DNA from: Burkholderia contaminans
GTDB lineage: Bacteria > Pseudomonadota > Gammaproteobacteria > Burkholderiales > Burkholderiaceae
Assembly: GCF_029633825.1 (NCBI RefSeq)
Contig: NZ_CP090644.1
Location: 124,001-188,000 of the forward strand
DNA length: 64,000 nt
Direction: 5' to 3'
Both the position numbers and the translations under genes were made by a program. A model generated the notes under the pieces. That model was given only the letters and a program-made list of their open reading frames with translations, ran no database searches and was not told where the DNA came from. Shown here in pieces: positions 41,648 through 52,401 of this stretch (the stretch's first letter is position 1; each line of letters begins with the position of its first letter).

Positions 41648-44600
41648 TCGCGCATCTCATACGGTGGTCCATTCGCAACCGGTTCATGGTGCTGCTCGTG
41701 ACCATCCTCGTCGCGGCGTGGGGTGTCTACTCGCTCAAGGAGACGCCGCTCGATGCGCTGCCCGACCTGTCGGACACGCAGGTCATCATCAAGGCGTCGT
41801 ATCCAGGCAAGGCACCGCAGGTGATCGAGGATCAGGTGACCTATCCGTTGACGACCACGCTGCTCGGCGTGCCCGGCGCCAAGACCATCCGCGCGTATTC
41901 GTCATTCGGGGATGCGTTCGTCTACGTGCTGTTCGATGACAAGACCGATCAGTATTGGGCGCGCTCGCGCGTGCTGGAATACTTAAATCAGGTGCAAAGC
42001 CGCCTTCCGCAGGGTGCGACGGTGTCGCTCGGCCCAGATGCGACCGGTGTCGGTTGGGTGTACGAGTACGCGCTCGTCGACAAGACCGGACAGCACGATC
42101 TCGGGCAACTGCGCGCGCTGAACGACTGGTTCCTGAAGTTCGAGCTGAAGGCCGTGCCGGACGTGTCTGAGGTCGCCAGCATCGGCGGGATGGTGCGCCA
42201 GTACCAGGTCGTGCTCGATCCGGACAAGCTGCGCGCGTACGGCATCACGCAGTCGATGGTGGCCGACGCGCTCGGCAAGGCCAATCAGGCGTCGGGCGGC
42301 TCGGTCGTCGAACTCGCCGAGTCGGAATACATGGTGCGCTCGTCCGGCTATCTGCGCTCGCTCGACGACTTCCGCCACGTCGTGCTGCGCACGAACGAAG
42401 CGGGTACCCCGGTACTGCTCGGCGACGTCGCGCGCATCCAGATCGGCCCGGAGATGCGCCGCGGCATCGCCGAATTGAACGGCGAGGGCGAGGTCGCGGG
42501 CGGGGTCATCGTGATGCGCTCCGGCAAGAACGCCCTGACGACCATCGACGCGGTCAAAGCGAAGCTCGCCGAGCTGAAGCGCTCGCTGCCGCCCGGCGTC
42601 GAAGTCGTCACGACGTACGACCGCTCGCAACTCATCGAACGCGCGGTGGACAACCTGAAGGACAAGCTGATCGAGGAATTCATCGTCGTCGGGTTGGTAT
42701 GCGCAGTGTTCCTGTTCCACCTGCGCAGCGCATTCGTCGCAATCCTGTCGCTGCCGCTCGGTGTGTTGGCCGCATTCATCGTGATGCGCTACCAAGGCGT
42801 GAACGCGAACCTGATGTCGCTGGGCGGTATCGCGATCGCGATCGGCGCGATGATCGACGCGGCGATCGTGATGATCGAGAACGCGCACAAGCATCTTGAG
42901 GCCTACGAACATGCCCATCCTCGCGTGCCGATAAACGCAGCGCAGCGCTGGGAACTGATTGCCGCGTCCGCGGCGGAAGTCGGGCCGGCGCTGTTCTTCT
43001 CGCTGCTGATCATCACGCTGTCGTTCATCCCGGTCTTCTCGCTCGAAGGGCAGGAGGGCAAGCTGTTCTCGCCGCTGGCGTTCACGAAGACCTATACGAT
43101 TGCGGCCGCAGCCGGGCTGTCGGTCACGCTGGTGCCGGTGCTCATGGGCTACCTGATCCGCGGCCGCATTCCGCATGAGAACGCGAACCCGATCAACCGC
43201 GTGCTGATCCGGCTGTACCGGCCACTGCTCGAAGCGACTCTGCGTCGCCCATGGTTGACGATCGGTTTTGCCGTCGTCGCACTGGCCCTGACGGCGATTC
43301 CGGTGTCGCGACTAGGGGGCGAGTTCCTGCCGCCGCTCGATGAGGGCGACTTGCTGTACATGCCGACCGCGCTGCCGGGCATTTCGGCTCAAAAGGCGTC
43401 CGAACTACTGCAGCAGACCGACCGGCTCATCAAGACAGTGCCGGAGGTCGCGACCGTGTTCGGTAAGTCCGGCCGCGCCGACACGGCCACGGACCCGGCG
43501 CCGCTCGAGATGTTCGAGACGACGATCCAGTTCAAGCCTCGCAGTCAATGGCGGCCCGGCATGACACCCGAGAAGCTGGTCGACGAGCTGGACCGGACCG
43601 TCAAGGTGCCGGGCCTGTCGAACGTATGGGTGCCGCCGATCCGCAACCGGCTCGACATGCTGTCCACCGGCATCAAGACACCCGTCGGGGTCAAGATTTC
43701 CGGACCTGACCTGACGCAGATCGACACGATCGCGACGCAGGTCGAAGCTGCGGTGAAGCACGTGCCGGGCGTGACGTCCGCGCTGGCGGAGCGTCTGAAC
43801 GGTGGACGGTACATCGACGTCGACATCGATCGGCTTGCGGCCGCGCGATACGGCCTATCCGTCATGGACATCCAGTCCGTCGTGTCGTCGGCTGTGGGGG
43901 GAGAGAACGTTGGCGAGGTAATTGCCGGGCGCGAACGCTTCCCGATCAATATCCGTTATCCGCGCGAAGTCCGCGATTCGCTCGAGAAGCTGCGGCAGTT
44001 GCCGATCGTCACGGATCGGGGCGCGCAAATCCAGCTCGGCGACGTCGCGCATGTCACGATCGCCGACGGGCCGCCGATGATCCGCAGCGAGAACGCACGG
44101 CTGTCCGGCTATGTGTACGTCGACATCCGCAATACGGACCTCGAATCGGCCGTGCAGGCGATGCAGAAGGCCGTCGCGCAGCAGGTGAAGCTGCCGCCCG
44201 GCTATTCGATCGCATGGTCCGGACAGTTCGAGTACCTGGAGCGGGCGGCGGCGAAGTTGCGCACCGTCATTCCGGTCACGCTCGTCGTGATCTTCGTGCT
44301 GCTGTTCCTGACGTTCAATTCGGCGGCCGACGCATTGCTGCTGATGTCGACCGTGCCGTTCGCACTGGTGGGCGGCCTCTGGTTCATCTGGGGCCTGGGC
44401 CACGCGGTGTCGGTCGCCACCTCGGTCGGCTTCATCGCGCTGGCGGGCGTCGCGGCAGAGTTCGGCGTCGTGATGCTGCTGTACCTGAAGGGTGCGTTGA
44501 ACGGTCGGCTCGAAGCCGGCGCGCCATTCACGGAGGCCGTGCTGGCCGACGCGATTCGTGAAGGGGCGGTGCTGCGCGTACGACCCAAGGCGATGACTGT

Positions 44601-44850
44601 TGCCGTCGTGCTGTCCGGCCTTGTGCCGATCATGATCGGGCACGGCGCCGGTTCTGAAGTCATGCAGCGTATCGCTGCGCCGATGGTGGGCGGTATGGTC
44701 ACCGCGCCGCTGCTGTCGATGTTCGTCATTCCGGCAGCCTGGTTCCTGTTGCAGCGTCGTCGTGCGCGCAAGGTGGACCAGGCGGGAATTCACCAAGCAG
44801 TTCCTTCCGGCACGAAGGTGCCTTCAATCCAATCTGGAGAAGCTCAATGA
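41644..44850 (+). CDS. cusA: CusA-type RND copper/silver efflux transporter
   Basis: 1068 residues, full length for a heavy-metal RND pump. Twelve helices in the usual two sets, with the periplasmic N-half beginning [20 protein letters not shown]. The proton-relay motif is in TM4 ([20 protein letters not shown], with its Asp and Glu). The second half has [20 protein letters not shown]. It exports Cu(I)/Ag(I) using the proton gradient. It overlaps cusB and cusF by ATGA, so cusBAF are translationally coupled. Confidence 0.95.
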   Translation: MIAHLIRWSIRNRFMVLLVTILVAAWGVYSLKETPLDALPDLSDTQVIIKASYPGKAPQVIEDQVTYPLTTTLLGVPGAKTIRAYSSFGDAFVYVLFDDKTDQYWARSRVLEYLNQVQSRLPQGATVSLGPDATGVGWVYEYALVDKTGQHDLGQLRALNDWFLKFELKAVPDVSEVASIGGMVRQYQVVLDPDKLRAYGITQSMVADALGKANQASGGSVVELAESEYMVRSSGYLRSLDDFRHVVLRTNEAGTPVLLGDVARIQIGPEMRRGIAELNGEGEVAGGVIVMRSGKNALTTIDAVKAKLAELKRSLPPGVEVVTTYDRSQLIERAVDNLKDKLIEEFIVVGLVCAVFLFHLRSAFVAILSLPLGVLAAFIVMRYQGVNANLMSLGGIAIAIGAMIDAAIVMIENAHKHLEAYEHAHPRVPINAAQRWELIAASAAEVGPALFFSLLIITLSFIPVFSLEGQEGKLFSPLAFTKTYTIAAAAGLSVTLVPVLMGYLIRGRIPHENANPINRVLIRLYRPLLEATLRRPWLTIGFAVVALALTAIPVSRLGGEFLPPLDEGDLLYMPTALPGISAQKASELLQQTDRLIKTVPEVATVFGKSGRADTATDPAPLEMFETTIQFKPRSQWRPGMTPEKLVDELDRTVKVPGLSNVWVPPIRNRLDMLSTGIKTPVGVKISGPDLTQIDTIATQVEAAVKHVPGVTSALAERLNGGRYIDVDIDRLAAARYGLSVMDIQSVVSSAVGGENVGEVIAGRERFPINIRYPREVRDSLEKLRQLPIVTDRGAQIQLGDVAHVTIADGPPMIRSENARLSGYVYVDIRNTDLESAVQAMQKAVAQQVKLPPGYSIAWSGQFEYLERAAAKLRTVIPVTLVVIFVLLFLTFNSAADALLLMSTVPFALVGGLWFIWGLGHAVSVATSVGFIALAGVAAEFGVVMLLYLKGALNGRLEAGAPFTEAVLADAIREGAVLRVRPKAMTVAVVLSGLVPIMIGHGAGSEVMQRIAAPMVGGMVTAPLLSMFVIPAAWFLLQRRRARKVDQAGIHQAVPSGTKVPSIQSGEAQ

Positions 44851-45206
44851 AGAAATTTGTCATTACTGCCGCTGCAGTTTGTGCAATGGGCGCGTTCGCA
44901 TCGTCGGCATTCGCCGGCGACGACATGTCCGGCAAGGGGATGTCGATGAAACCGTCCGCATCGAAGAAAGCCTCGGAGTCGGCACTGACCGATGCGGAGG
45001 TGATGAAGGTCGATGCCGCAACCGGCATGGTCACGCTCAAGCATGGCGAATTCGCCAATATCGGCATGGCCGCGATGACGATGGCGTACAAGGCCAAGGA
45101 CGCCGCGATGGTCAAGCAGGCTCACCAGGGTGACAAGGTCAAGGTGCGCGTCGAGGATGTCGGCGGCACCCTGACCATCGTGAAAATGGTGAAGCAATCG
45201 TCTTGA
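44847..45206 (+). CDS. cusF: CusF-type periplasmic copper chaperone
   Basis: 119 residues with signal peptide ([22 protein letters not shown]) and an OB-like CusF fold. Metal ligands lie in [19 protein letters not shown], where the Trp of E. coli CusF is absent but the Met pair is kept. It delivers Cu(I)/Ag(I) to the pump. The operon thus has two CusF domains, one fused to CusB and one free. Confidence 0.9.
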   Translation: MKKFVITAAAVCAMGAFASSAFAGDDMSGKGMSMKPSASKKASESALTDAEVMKVDAATGMVTLKHGEFANIGMAAMTMAYKAKDAAMVKQAHQGDKVKVRVEDVGGTLTIVKMVKQSS

Positions 45207-45225
45207 TGGGGTAAAGCCGTGCCTG

Positions 45226-45252
45226 CGGGCCGGCCATCGATGGCCGGTCCCG
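45226..45252. other. Inverted repeat after cusF
   Basis: GCGGG-CCGGCCA-TCGA-TGGCCGG-TCCCGC lies between cusF and the dsbD-like gene. It is a strong hairpin without a T run, so possibly a processing or partial termination site. Confidence 0.5.
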
Positions 45253-45280
45253 CATGCGGCGTCTCTGAATGGAGGCGGCA

Positions 45281-46924
45281 GTGCACACATGGCATTCCAC
45301 GGCGAGGGCGTTCGGTGGACGCTGGGCGCATGCGCTCGTGCTGCGCATCGCGCTTGGCGTGCTGTTGATGCTGGCATCGTTCGCCGCCCACGCGCTCGGC
45401 GAGGCCGATCTTCTACCGCCTGAGAGTGCCTTTCCTCTGAAGGTGTCGCTCGGCGGGCCGCAGCAAGTCGATCTCGACTTCGATACCCATCCGGGATACT
45501 ACCTTTATCGAGACCGCTTCAGCTTCGCGGCGGACGGTGTGCCGGTCAAGCCCGACGCGCTGCCGCCGGGCGAGGTCAAGAAGGATCCGACGTTTGGCAT
45601 GGTCACGGTATACCACCGGCCGCTACATCTTCGCATTACGCTGCCTCGTGCCGTCGCAGCAGGCAGTGTCACGTTGTCGGTCACCTCGCAAGGATGTGCG
45701 GACGCGGGCGTCTGCTATCCGCCATTGATGCGCACCTTCCGGATTGCCACAGATGGAACGGTGACGCGTGTGGCCACCGGCGATGATGCCGGGGCGGCTG
45801 CTGCTCAGACCGGCGGCTCGAGAAGTCATTCGACACTCTCGGTGTTCGGAATCCATCTGCGTCCGGCAAACGGAATCAGCCTGCCCGAAATCGCCGGTTT
45901 TCTGCTTGGCGGTCTGCTGATGGCGGCCACGGTCTGCATGTATCCGCTGATTCCGATCGTTGCAGCCGTTATCGGCGCGGGCGCGCGACCGGCTTCGCTG
46001 TGGCGCGGCTTCAGACTATCGTTCGTCTACGTGCAGGGACTCGCGCTCACCTACGCCGGTGCCGGCACCGTCGCGGCGCTCGCGGGTATGCCGCTCGTCG
46101 CATTGACGCAGCGGAGCTGGGTGCTGGCCGCGTTCGGTGCGCTGATGGTCGTATTTGCGCTCGGCATGTTCGGCGTGTTCCGGCTGCAGATGCCCGTCAA
46201 CTGGCAGACCCGCTTCGCGAACTGGAGCCGCCGGCTGCCGGGCGGGCGCGCGGGCCCCGTGTTCGTGATGGGCATGCTGTCCGCGCTGATCGTCGGTCCG
46301 TGCTCCACGCCGGTGCTCGCGGGTGCGCTGCTCTATATCGCGAACAGTCGCGACCTGATCGGTGGTGCGGCGGCGCTTTACGCAATGGCGATCGGCATGG
46401 GGCTGCCGTTGCTCGCGTTCGGCACGTTTGGCTCGCACGTATTGCCGAAAGCCGGCCGTTGGATGATCCCCGTGCAGCATACGCTTGGATTCATGCTGTT
46501 GGCCGCGGCGCTCTGGTTTGTCTATTCGCTGTTGCCTGATTGGCTGTTGATGATGGTGCTCGCGATGCTGTTCGCGAGCGCGGGCATGACGCTGCGGGGG
46601 ATCGATCCGTTGCCGCCGAACGCGCACGGCATCCAGCGGATCGGTAAGGCTCTCGGTGTGTTGCTGTTGGTAGTGGGCGTCGCAGAGCTAGTCGGCGTCG
46701 CATCAGGCCACTTCGATGCGTTACGGCCACTGGGCGGCTTCATGCAGATGTCTGTTCCAGCGAGCAGGCCAACCCAGGCGAGCGCGCGCTTCGAATCGAT
46801 ACGCTCGAATGCCGAACTGGACCGCGCGCTCGCGGACGCGCGCGGTCGGCCCATGATGATCGATTTCTATGCCGACTGGTGCATCACGTGCAAAGAGCTC
46901 GAACGCTTCACGTTCAGTGATTCG
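45281..46924 (+). pseudogene. dsbD: DsbD/ScsB-type thiol:disulfide interchange protein, 5' part (split by IS66)
   Basis: About 548 codons before the insertion. Signal peptide, N-terminal DsbD-alpha domain (DLDFDTHPGYYLYRDRFSF and the Cys pair GCADAGVCYPP), eight-helix core with conserved Cys (ATVCMYPLIPI, GPCSTPVLAG), then the start of the thioredoxin domain with active site CITC in YADWCITCKELERF. DsbD moves electrons from cytosolic thioredoxin to periplasmic thiols, useful under copper stress. IS66 enters after FTFSDS. GTG 45281 has GGAGG ahead. The remainder is at 49548-49771. Confidence 0.88.
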
Positions 46925-47008
46925 GTAAGCGACTCGGCCCGACCGTTTCCCGATGCTGATTTTGCTGGCGCATGATAGTCGCGTTTAGATTGACGGAGAC
47001 GGTCAGCT

Positions 47009-47431
47009 ATGCCGAATGCAGCGCGCCCGGCCCATCGCACGTATGCGCGGGCATTCAAACAGCAAGTGATCAGGGAAACGTTGGAACCAGGCATGTCGGT
47101 GTCGATCGTCGCGCGGCGGCACGACATCAACGCCAACGTCGTGTTCGGGTGGCGCAAGCAATATCGGGAAGGCAAGCTGGAACTGCCGGGACTCGAAGCT
47201 GCGCCGTCGGCCATGACAGGCACGGAGTTGCTGAGCGTTGACGTGATCGATTCGGTGTTGATGCTGCCAGCGCCGCAGCCTACGGGAAACGCGACGTCGA
47301 AGGTGACAAGCGGCGTACCGATGCCGACGCCCGTGTGCGAGATCGAGGTGGAGATCGGCAAGCGGCGCGTGAAGATTCGCGGCCTGTCTGCTGAGCGGGC
47401 CGAAGCGTTCCTGCAGGAATGCCTGAAGTGA
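47009..47431 (+). CDS. tnpA: IS66 accessory protein TnpA
   Basis: 140 residues. HTH_Tnp_1-like N-terminus (YARAFKQQVIRETLEPGMSV, ARRHDINANVVFGWRKQYRE). A linker and a C-terminal EIEVEIGKRRVKIRGLSAER motif follow. Required with TnpB for IS66 transposition. Its stop overlaps the tnpB start (GTGA). Confidence 0.9.
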   Translation: MPNAARPAHRTYARAFKQQVIRETLEPGMSVSIVARRHDINANVVFGWRKQYREGKLELPGLEAAPSAMTGTELLSVDVIDSVLMLPAPQPTGNATSKVTSGVPMPTPVCEIEVEIGKRRVKIRGLSAERAEAFLQECLK

Positions 47432-47772
47432 TCACATTGCCGGCCGGCACCCGCATCTGGCTTGCTGCGGGCGTCACGGACATGCGCTGCGGCTTCCAGG
47501 GGCTTGCCACGAAGGTACAGGCGACGCTCGAGGAGAATCCGTTGTGCGGCCATGTGTTCATCTTCCGCGGACGTCGAGGCGATCTCGTGAAGCTGCTTTG
47601 GGCCACCGACGACGGGCTCTGGCTGCTGTCGAAGCGATTGGAACGCGGCCGCTTCATCTGGCCGCAAGCCGATGGCGGCAAGATCTCGCTCACGGTCGCG
47701 CAGTTGTCGATGCTTCTCGAAGGCATCGATTGGCGGCAGCCCCGCCGTACGGCACCTCTGTCGATGCTGTAG
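47428..47772 (+). CDS. tnpB: IS66 accessory protein TnpB (Orf2 family)
   Basis: 114 residues with the family hallmark GTRIWLAAGVTDMRCGFQGL, HVFIFRGRRGDLVKLLWATD, WLLSKRLERGRF and LSMLLEGIDW. It starts at a GTG overlapping the tnpA stop; an in-frame ATG lies three codons upstream. Its role in transposition is essential but mechanistically unclear. Confidence 0.92.
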   Translation: MITLPAGTRIWLAAGVTDMRCGFQGLATKVQATLEENPLCGHVFIFRGRRGDLVKLLWATDDGLWLLSKRLERGRFIWPQADGGKISLTVAQLSMLLEGIDWRQPRRTAPLSML

Positions 47773-47811
47773 GTGTTGTAAACCGCTCGGGAGGCTCGTA
47801 AACTCCGGCGC

Positions 47812-49405
47812 ATGCCGAATCTCGACGATCTGCCCGACGATGTCGCTGCACTGAAGGCCATGCTGGCTGAGGCTCGCGCGTCGGCCATCGAACGGGAACT
47901 CGAGATCGAACAGCTGCGCCGCGACATCGCCGCAAGCGATCTCGAGATCACACGGTTGAAGCTCCTGATCGACAAGCTCAAGCGAATGCACTTCGGCCGC
48001 AAGTCGGAACAACTTGCCCGAGAGATCGAGAAGCTTGAGCTCCGGCTTGAGGATTTGGCCGCAGGCAGCGGTGTCGCCGACGTTCAGCACACAAAGGTCC
48101 GACGAGAAAGGTCCACGACTAGCAGCGATCCGGCCGTACGTGAGCCGCTGCCACCGCACCTTACGCGAGAAGATCGCGTGCTCAAACCGGATTCGATCTG
48201 CCCCAAGTGTGAAGGTGCTATGCAGTGCCTCGGCGAGGACGTCTCGGAACAGCTCGCCCGTGTTGCGGCGATGTTCAAGGTGATCCGCACGATCCGGCAC
48301 AAGACGGTCTGTCCGGCCTGCGGCCACATCGCGCAGCCACCGATGCCGGGACTGCCGATCGAGCGCAGTATCGCGCATCCGAGCTTGCTTGCCGACATTC
48401 TGGTGTCGAAGTACGCAGATCATGCGCCGCTGTACCGACAATCGGAAATTGCGGCGCGCGACGGGGTGACGCTTGACCGCGCCAGCATGGGTCGCTGGGT
48501 CGGACAGTGTGAGGCGCTCTGCCGCCCGCTGACCGACGCGCTGCGCCGGTAGTACGATGGCGGGCACGAAGTTGCACGCGGACGACACGCCGATCCCCGT
48601 GCTCGCGCCGGGCAACAAGAAGACGAAGACCGGGCGACTCTGGGTGTACGTGCGCGACGACAGCCGTTCGGGCTCGACGGAGCCGGCTGCGGTGTGGTTC
48701 GCGTACTCGTGCGATCGCAAAGGCATCCATCCTCAGACGCATCTCGCCGGATTCGAAGGCATCCTGCAAGCCGATGCCTACGGCGGCTTCGACGAGTTGT
48801 ACGTAAGTGGCAAGATCCGCGAGGCTGCTTGTTGGGACCACGCGCGGAGAAAGTACTACGAGATCCACGCGAGCACACCGACGGACGAGACCCAGAAACT
48901 GCTCGAGATGATCGGCGAGTTCTACGGCATTGAAACCGACATCCGCGGCAAGCCGCCCGATGAACGGCAGCGCGTGCGGCGTGAGAAAAGCAAGCCGCTG
49001 CTGGACGCCTTCGAAACGAGAATCCGGGCCAAGCTCGCGACGCTGTCGCGCAAGTCGGAGCTGGCCGGCGCGATCCAGTACTCGCTGAATCACTGGACTG
49101 CGCTGACGCTGTTCTGCGAGGATGGGCAAGCCGAGATCAGCAACGCGTTGGCAGAAAACGCCCTGCGTTGCGTGAGCCTCGGGAGAAAGAACTTCCTGTT
49201 CGCTGGTTCCGACAGCGGGGGTGAGCGGGCCGCCGCGATGTACAGCTTGATTGGTGCGTGCAAACTCAATGGCATCAACCCGCGCGCCTATCTGGAATAC
49301 GTCTTGACCCACATCGCTGATCACGTCATCACCCGCGTCGACGAACTGCTGCCTTGGAATGTGGTCGACAAGCTGACGTCGGTCAGCTCGCATGGCACTG
49401 CCTGA
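47812..49405 (+). pseudogene. tnpC: IS66 transposase TnpC, frameshifted
   Basis: Two frames together give a ~530-residue TnpC. 47812-48552 has the leucine-zipper start, a zinc-binding part (ICPKCEGAMQ, CPACGHIAQPP) and the HPSLLADILVSKYADHAPLYRQ block, ending ...LTDALRR-stop. 48557-49405 continues with the catalytic core (KLHADDTPIPVLAPG with the first Asp, LQADAYGGFDELY, and Glu in ENALRCVSLGRKN). One extra base near 48553 breaks the frame. This copy is probably immobile by itself. Confidence 0.85.
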
Positions 49406-49547
49406 CTGCTTCATAGATCCAGATAGATCGTGCCCATGATCCACGATCGTGGGCACGATCTCACGTGATCCTCACGGAACTCCCCAAGCTCTCACATCAT
49501 GCCCCATGCGCGCGCGAATATGGAACTGGTCGCGCCGAGCCGCTTAC

Positions 49548-49771
49548 GTGATTCGCGCGTGATCGACGAATTCATGCACTGGACGCTGCTACGTATCGAC
49601 GTGACGCGCAACACCGCGGAAGACACTGCGATGCTGCGGCGCTTCGGATTGTTCGGGCCGCCGGCACTGATTTTCTACGGCAAGGAAGGCCGGCTGGCGC
49701 CCGACGCGCAACTGGTTGGATTCGTCAGCGCCGATACGTTTCTCGCGCATCTGCGACGATGGAACCGATGA
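49548..49771 (+). pseudogene. dsbD: DsbD/ScsB-type protein, 3' part
   Basis: After the right copy of GTGATTCG the frame resumes as RVIDEFMHWTLLRIDVTRNT, then RRFGLFGPPALIFYGKEG and ends AHLRRWNR. This is the last ~70 residues of the C-terminal thioredoxin domain, including the cis-Pro segment FGPPA. Joined to 46924 the original protein is ~620 residues and in frame. Confidence 0.88.
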
Positions 49772-49964
49772 GCCGCTCCAGGCGCTGACCGGCGCCCGTG
49801 TCGCAACCGGCGTCCCGTCGGCACGATTTTCACCGCCGTGAGGGCGCGGCGTCGAGATCCGAAGCCGGAGTTTCACGGCCGACGAGACGACGTGCTGCGC
49901 ATGGTCGCGGATAACGTCCTGATGTCGCGGTAAAAATCGACCATGGTTTGCAACCTCTTTCTGG

Positions 49965-50282
49965 TCAAGGAACCACCGGTTTCATCGTATGGATGCTGTA
50001 GAAACCGGTGACCGGGATGACCGCAACGACACCGTCGCCGGGCGCGCCGACGTGCGTCACTCGCATGATGGCCTCGATGAGCGCGTCGGCGTCCGATGCT
50101 CGCGTGAAGATCTCGATTTTCAGGTGTTCGGTTTCCCAATGTTTGGCATAGGGATTCAGGTGTGCGCCGAAGCCCTTTACTTTAGTGATCGTGACGCCGT
50201 GTGTATCAATCGAGTGGATCTCTTTCTCGATCGCATCGAGCGTTTCTGGTCGAACGATCGCGACAACGCATTGTGTTTCCAT
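49965..50282 (-). CDS. PII-like signalling protein
   Basis: 105 residues with a PII/CutA-like ferredoxin fold: VVAIVRPETLDAIEKEIHSI, VTITKVKGFG (position of the T-loop base), IEIFTRASDADALIEAIMRV and GDGVVAVIPVTGFYSIHT. It lacks the uridylylation Tyr of GlnB. PII-like proteins next to metal and transport genes bind nucleotides or metals. It is last of the minus-strand run with HiPIP and the oxidase, 26 bp after the HiPIP gene. Role unknown. Confidence 0.7.
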   Translation of the reverse strand: METQCVVAIVRPETLDAIEKEIHSIDTHGVTITKVKGFGAHLNPYAKHWETEHLKIEIFTRASDADALIEAIMRVTHVGAPGDGVVAVIPVTGFYSIHTMKPVVP

Positions 50283-50308
50283 GGTCTGCTCCCGGTGGTT
50301 TTGAGCGA

Positions 50309-50620
50309 TCAGGCTCGCTTCATGTAGGCGCTACACCAGCCTTTCGCGCTGACCCGCTTGCCGCCAAACACCGTGCACGGTGCCGCGGTGTCGCCGGTCT
50401 TGCCCTGAAAGAACTGGCAGCTCGCACACGCTTGTCCAGCCTGAAACTTTGGAAATTTCGTCCTGTCGACCTTGCTCGCGTCCGTCTTGTAGCCGAGCGC
50501 GACGGCATTCGCGTCGCTTTCCTGCACGACGCCGGCATCCGCCTGCGCGTGCCGGCCGAACGTCGCCACCGAGGCAAGTCCGGCGGCGACCGAAATGAAT
50601 GTGCGGCGGGTGATCCTCAC
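50309..50620 (-). CDS. High-potential iron-sulfur protein (HiPIP)
   Basis: 103 residues: Tat signal (RRTFISVAAGLASVATFG) and the [4Fe-4S] ligand pattern CASC-x(13)-C-x(13)-C (QACASCQFFQG, APCTVFGG, GWCSAYMK). HiPIPs carry electrons in the periplasm at high potential. Directly downstream of the multicopper oxidase (54 bp), it is a plausible electron donor or acceptor for it. ATG 50620 has GGAGGT ahead. Confidence 0.9.
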   Translation of the reverse strand: MRITRRTFISVAAGLASVATFGRHAQADAGVVQESDANAVALGYKTDASKVDRTKFPKFQAGQACASCQFFQGKTGDTAAPCTVFGGKRVSAKGWCSAYMKRA

Positions 50621-50674
50621 GATTGACCTCCTATGGCGTTGCTTTGAGCCGAGCCCTGCAGGCGAAGCGTTCCG

Positions 50675-52321
50675 CTATCGCTCGACCAGATAGTTGCGCA
50701 TCAATCCCGAGTCCTCGTGCTCGAGCATGTGGCAGTGGTACAGGTACATGCCAGTGCGTTCTCCGAAATAAACAAGCAGACGCACGCGTTCGCCGGGCAT
50801 CATGAACACGGTGTCCTTCCATCCGTCATCGACATAGCCATCCGACAGCGTGTGGCGCGCGCCGGCGAACTCCGCATCGACCACGCGGTCGAGCACGCGG
50901 AACTGCACGCCGTGCACGTGCATCGCGTGCGCCATCAGCATCATCGATTCGTCGTTGCGGAATTCCCAAATTTCGGTCGTGCCGGCCTTGACGGTTTCCG
51001 CCGGCGCTACGCCGTCCATCTCGAATCGTCGGCCGTCGATGCCCCACGTCATCATGCCCATCGTGATGCCGAACGCGCGCGGCTGCATGAAGTTGATCGC
51101 GTCACGCGGGTGAGCGACGGGAACTCGCGCCAGCGTAGCGGGCAAGCCGTCGTTCGTGTGTTCGCGGCGAACAACCTTGACGGTCAGGACCGGAAAGCGT
51201 GCACCCAGCGGCAGCCGGGTACGCGTCATCATTCCCCCCATGGCGACGTCGCCGGAGAACGTTTGGCTCTGCAGCGTCAGGACAGTGCCGATCGGCTTGC
51301 CGCTGAAATCCACCCAGAGGTCAAGCCGTTCGGCCGGTGCCAGGGTCACATAGGACCGCCGCAGCGGGCGGTCGAGCAGGCCGCCATCGGTTCCAATGAC
51401 GGTCAGCGGAGAACCGTCGTGCCAAGCGAGTTTGTAGATGCGGCTATTCGATGCGTTCAGGAAACGCAACCGGTAGGCCCGTGTGGCGACCGGTAGCACG
51501 TAGTCGGGCCGGCCGTTGACGAGAATCCGGTCGCCGAGGAAACCCATCATCTGCACCATCATGTCGGCCATGCCGCCTTGCCCGCCGTTCATCATGCCGC
51601 GGCCCATCATTCCACCGCCCATCATGCCCCGGTTGCCCATCATCCCGCGACCACCCATCATTCCACCGGATTGCTGCGACAGATAGACAAGCTGGTTGTC
51701 GTCGTCAAATGTGCGGTCCTGAATCATCAACGGCACGTCGTAGCTGCCGCGGGGCAGGGGAAGGGCGGCATCTTCCTCGTCATCGACGATCAGAAGGCCC
51801 GCCTGGCCGTGATAGATCTGCGCACCGGTGCGGCCATCCGGATGTGCGTGAAACCAGTACGTCCCTGCGCGATTCAGGACGTCGAATTCGTACACGTAGC
51901 GCTGTTTCGTGGCGATCGCATCGCGCGGGTGCCCGTCCATCGATGCGGGCACGAGCAAGCCGTGCCAGTGGACAATCGTTGGTTCAGGCAGGTCATTGAC
52001 GAATTCGATTCGCACTTTCTGTGTCCGGCGTACGTGCACAACTGGCGCGTAGCCGTCGGAGACGAACCACAAGGCGTGTGGATCGCCGTGCGTGACTTTT
52101 CCGTCATAACGCCATACGCCTGTTGCGGGGCCGCGCAACAGGTTCAGCCGATCCGGCCGCGCATGCAGTTCGATCGACACATCGGGGATGAAAGGCGTGC
52201 CGGCGGCACGCGCATTCGGCTGTAGAAGCGTCGCAAGCGGCCGGGGGCCGACGGCAATCACAGTGGATGCGAGCGACGCTCGCAATAGCGTACGGCGCGT
52301 GATGCGGTCGATCGTCGTCAT
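50675..52321 (-). CDS. cueO: Tat-exported multicopper oxidase (CueO/CopA type)
   Basis: 548 residues. Tat signal (RITRRTLLRASLAS). Copper ligand motifs in order: VHWHGL, YWFHAHPDGRT, HAMHVHGVQF and YHCHMLEHEDSGLM. A Met/Gly-rich insertion near residues 215-250 (GGMMGGRGMMGNRGMMGGGM) resembles the Cu(I)-binding loop of CueO. It oxidises Cu(I) to the less toxic Cu(II) in the periplasm with reduction of O2. It lies in a minus-strand run with the PCYCGC protein upstream and HiPIP downstream. Confidence 0.92.
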   Translation of the reverse strand: MTTIDRITRRTLLRASLASTVIAVGPRPLATLLQPNARAAGTPFIPDVSIELHARPDRLNLLRGPATGVWRYDGKVTHGDPHALWFVSDGYAPVVHVRRTQKVRIEFVNDLPEPTIVHWHGLLVPASMDGHPRDAIATKQRYVYEFDVLNRAGTYWFHAHPDGRTGAQIYHGQAGLLIVDDEEDAALPLPRGSYDVPLMIQDRTFDDDNQLVYLSQQSGGMMGGRGMMGNRGMMGGGMMGRGMMNGGQGGMADMMVQMMGFLGDRILVNGRPDYVLPVATRAYRLRFLNASNSRIYKLAWHDGSPLTVIGTDGGLLDRPLRRSYVTLAPAERLDLWVDFSGKPIGTVLTLQSQTFSGDVAMGGMMTRTRLPLGARFPVLTVKVVRREHTNDGLPATLARVPVAHPRDAINFMQPRAFGITMGMMTWGIDGRRFEMDGVAPAETVKAGTTEIWEFRNDESMMLMAHAMHVHGVQFRVLDRVVDAEFAGARHTLSDGYVDDGWKDTVFMMPGERVRLLVYFGERTGMYLYHCHMLEHEDSGLMRNYLVER

Positions 52322-52401
52322 CGTTCATCTCCGTGACAGGATGCGTGCATCAATGTACGGGTCGCGCAGGCATGTCGTGGGCCGCGCGCGAGGCATTCCG
52401 A

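Larger units (their letters stand above)
46925..49547 (+). mobile_element. IS66-family insertion sequence in the dsbD-like gene
   Basis: A 2623-bp element with ends GTAAGCG[A/G]CTCGGC[C/G]CGAC and an exact 8-bp target duplication GTGATTCG (46917-46924 and 49548-49555). It contains tnpA, tnpB and a frameshifted tnpC. Its right end is repeated at the left edge of the window, so at least two copies exist in the replicon. Confidence 0.95.

Noticed and set aside
45226..45252. Terminator after cusF
   Set aside because: The hairpin is strong but no T run follows, so it is listed only as an inverted repeat.
31..46924. Composite transposon bounded by the two IS66 copies
   Set aside because: The right copy has its own perfect 8-bp duplication on both sides, so it transposed alone.
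46867..48726. 619-codon open frame on the minus strand
   Set aside because: It is antisense to tnpA, tnpB and tnpC of IS66 and crosses the IS boundary into the dsbD-like gene; no recognisable domain.
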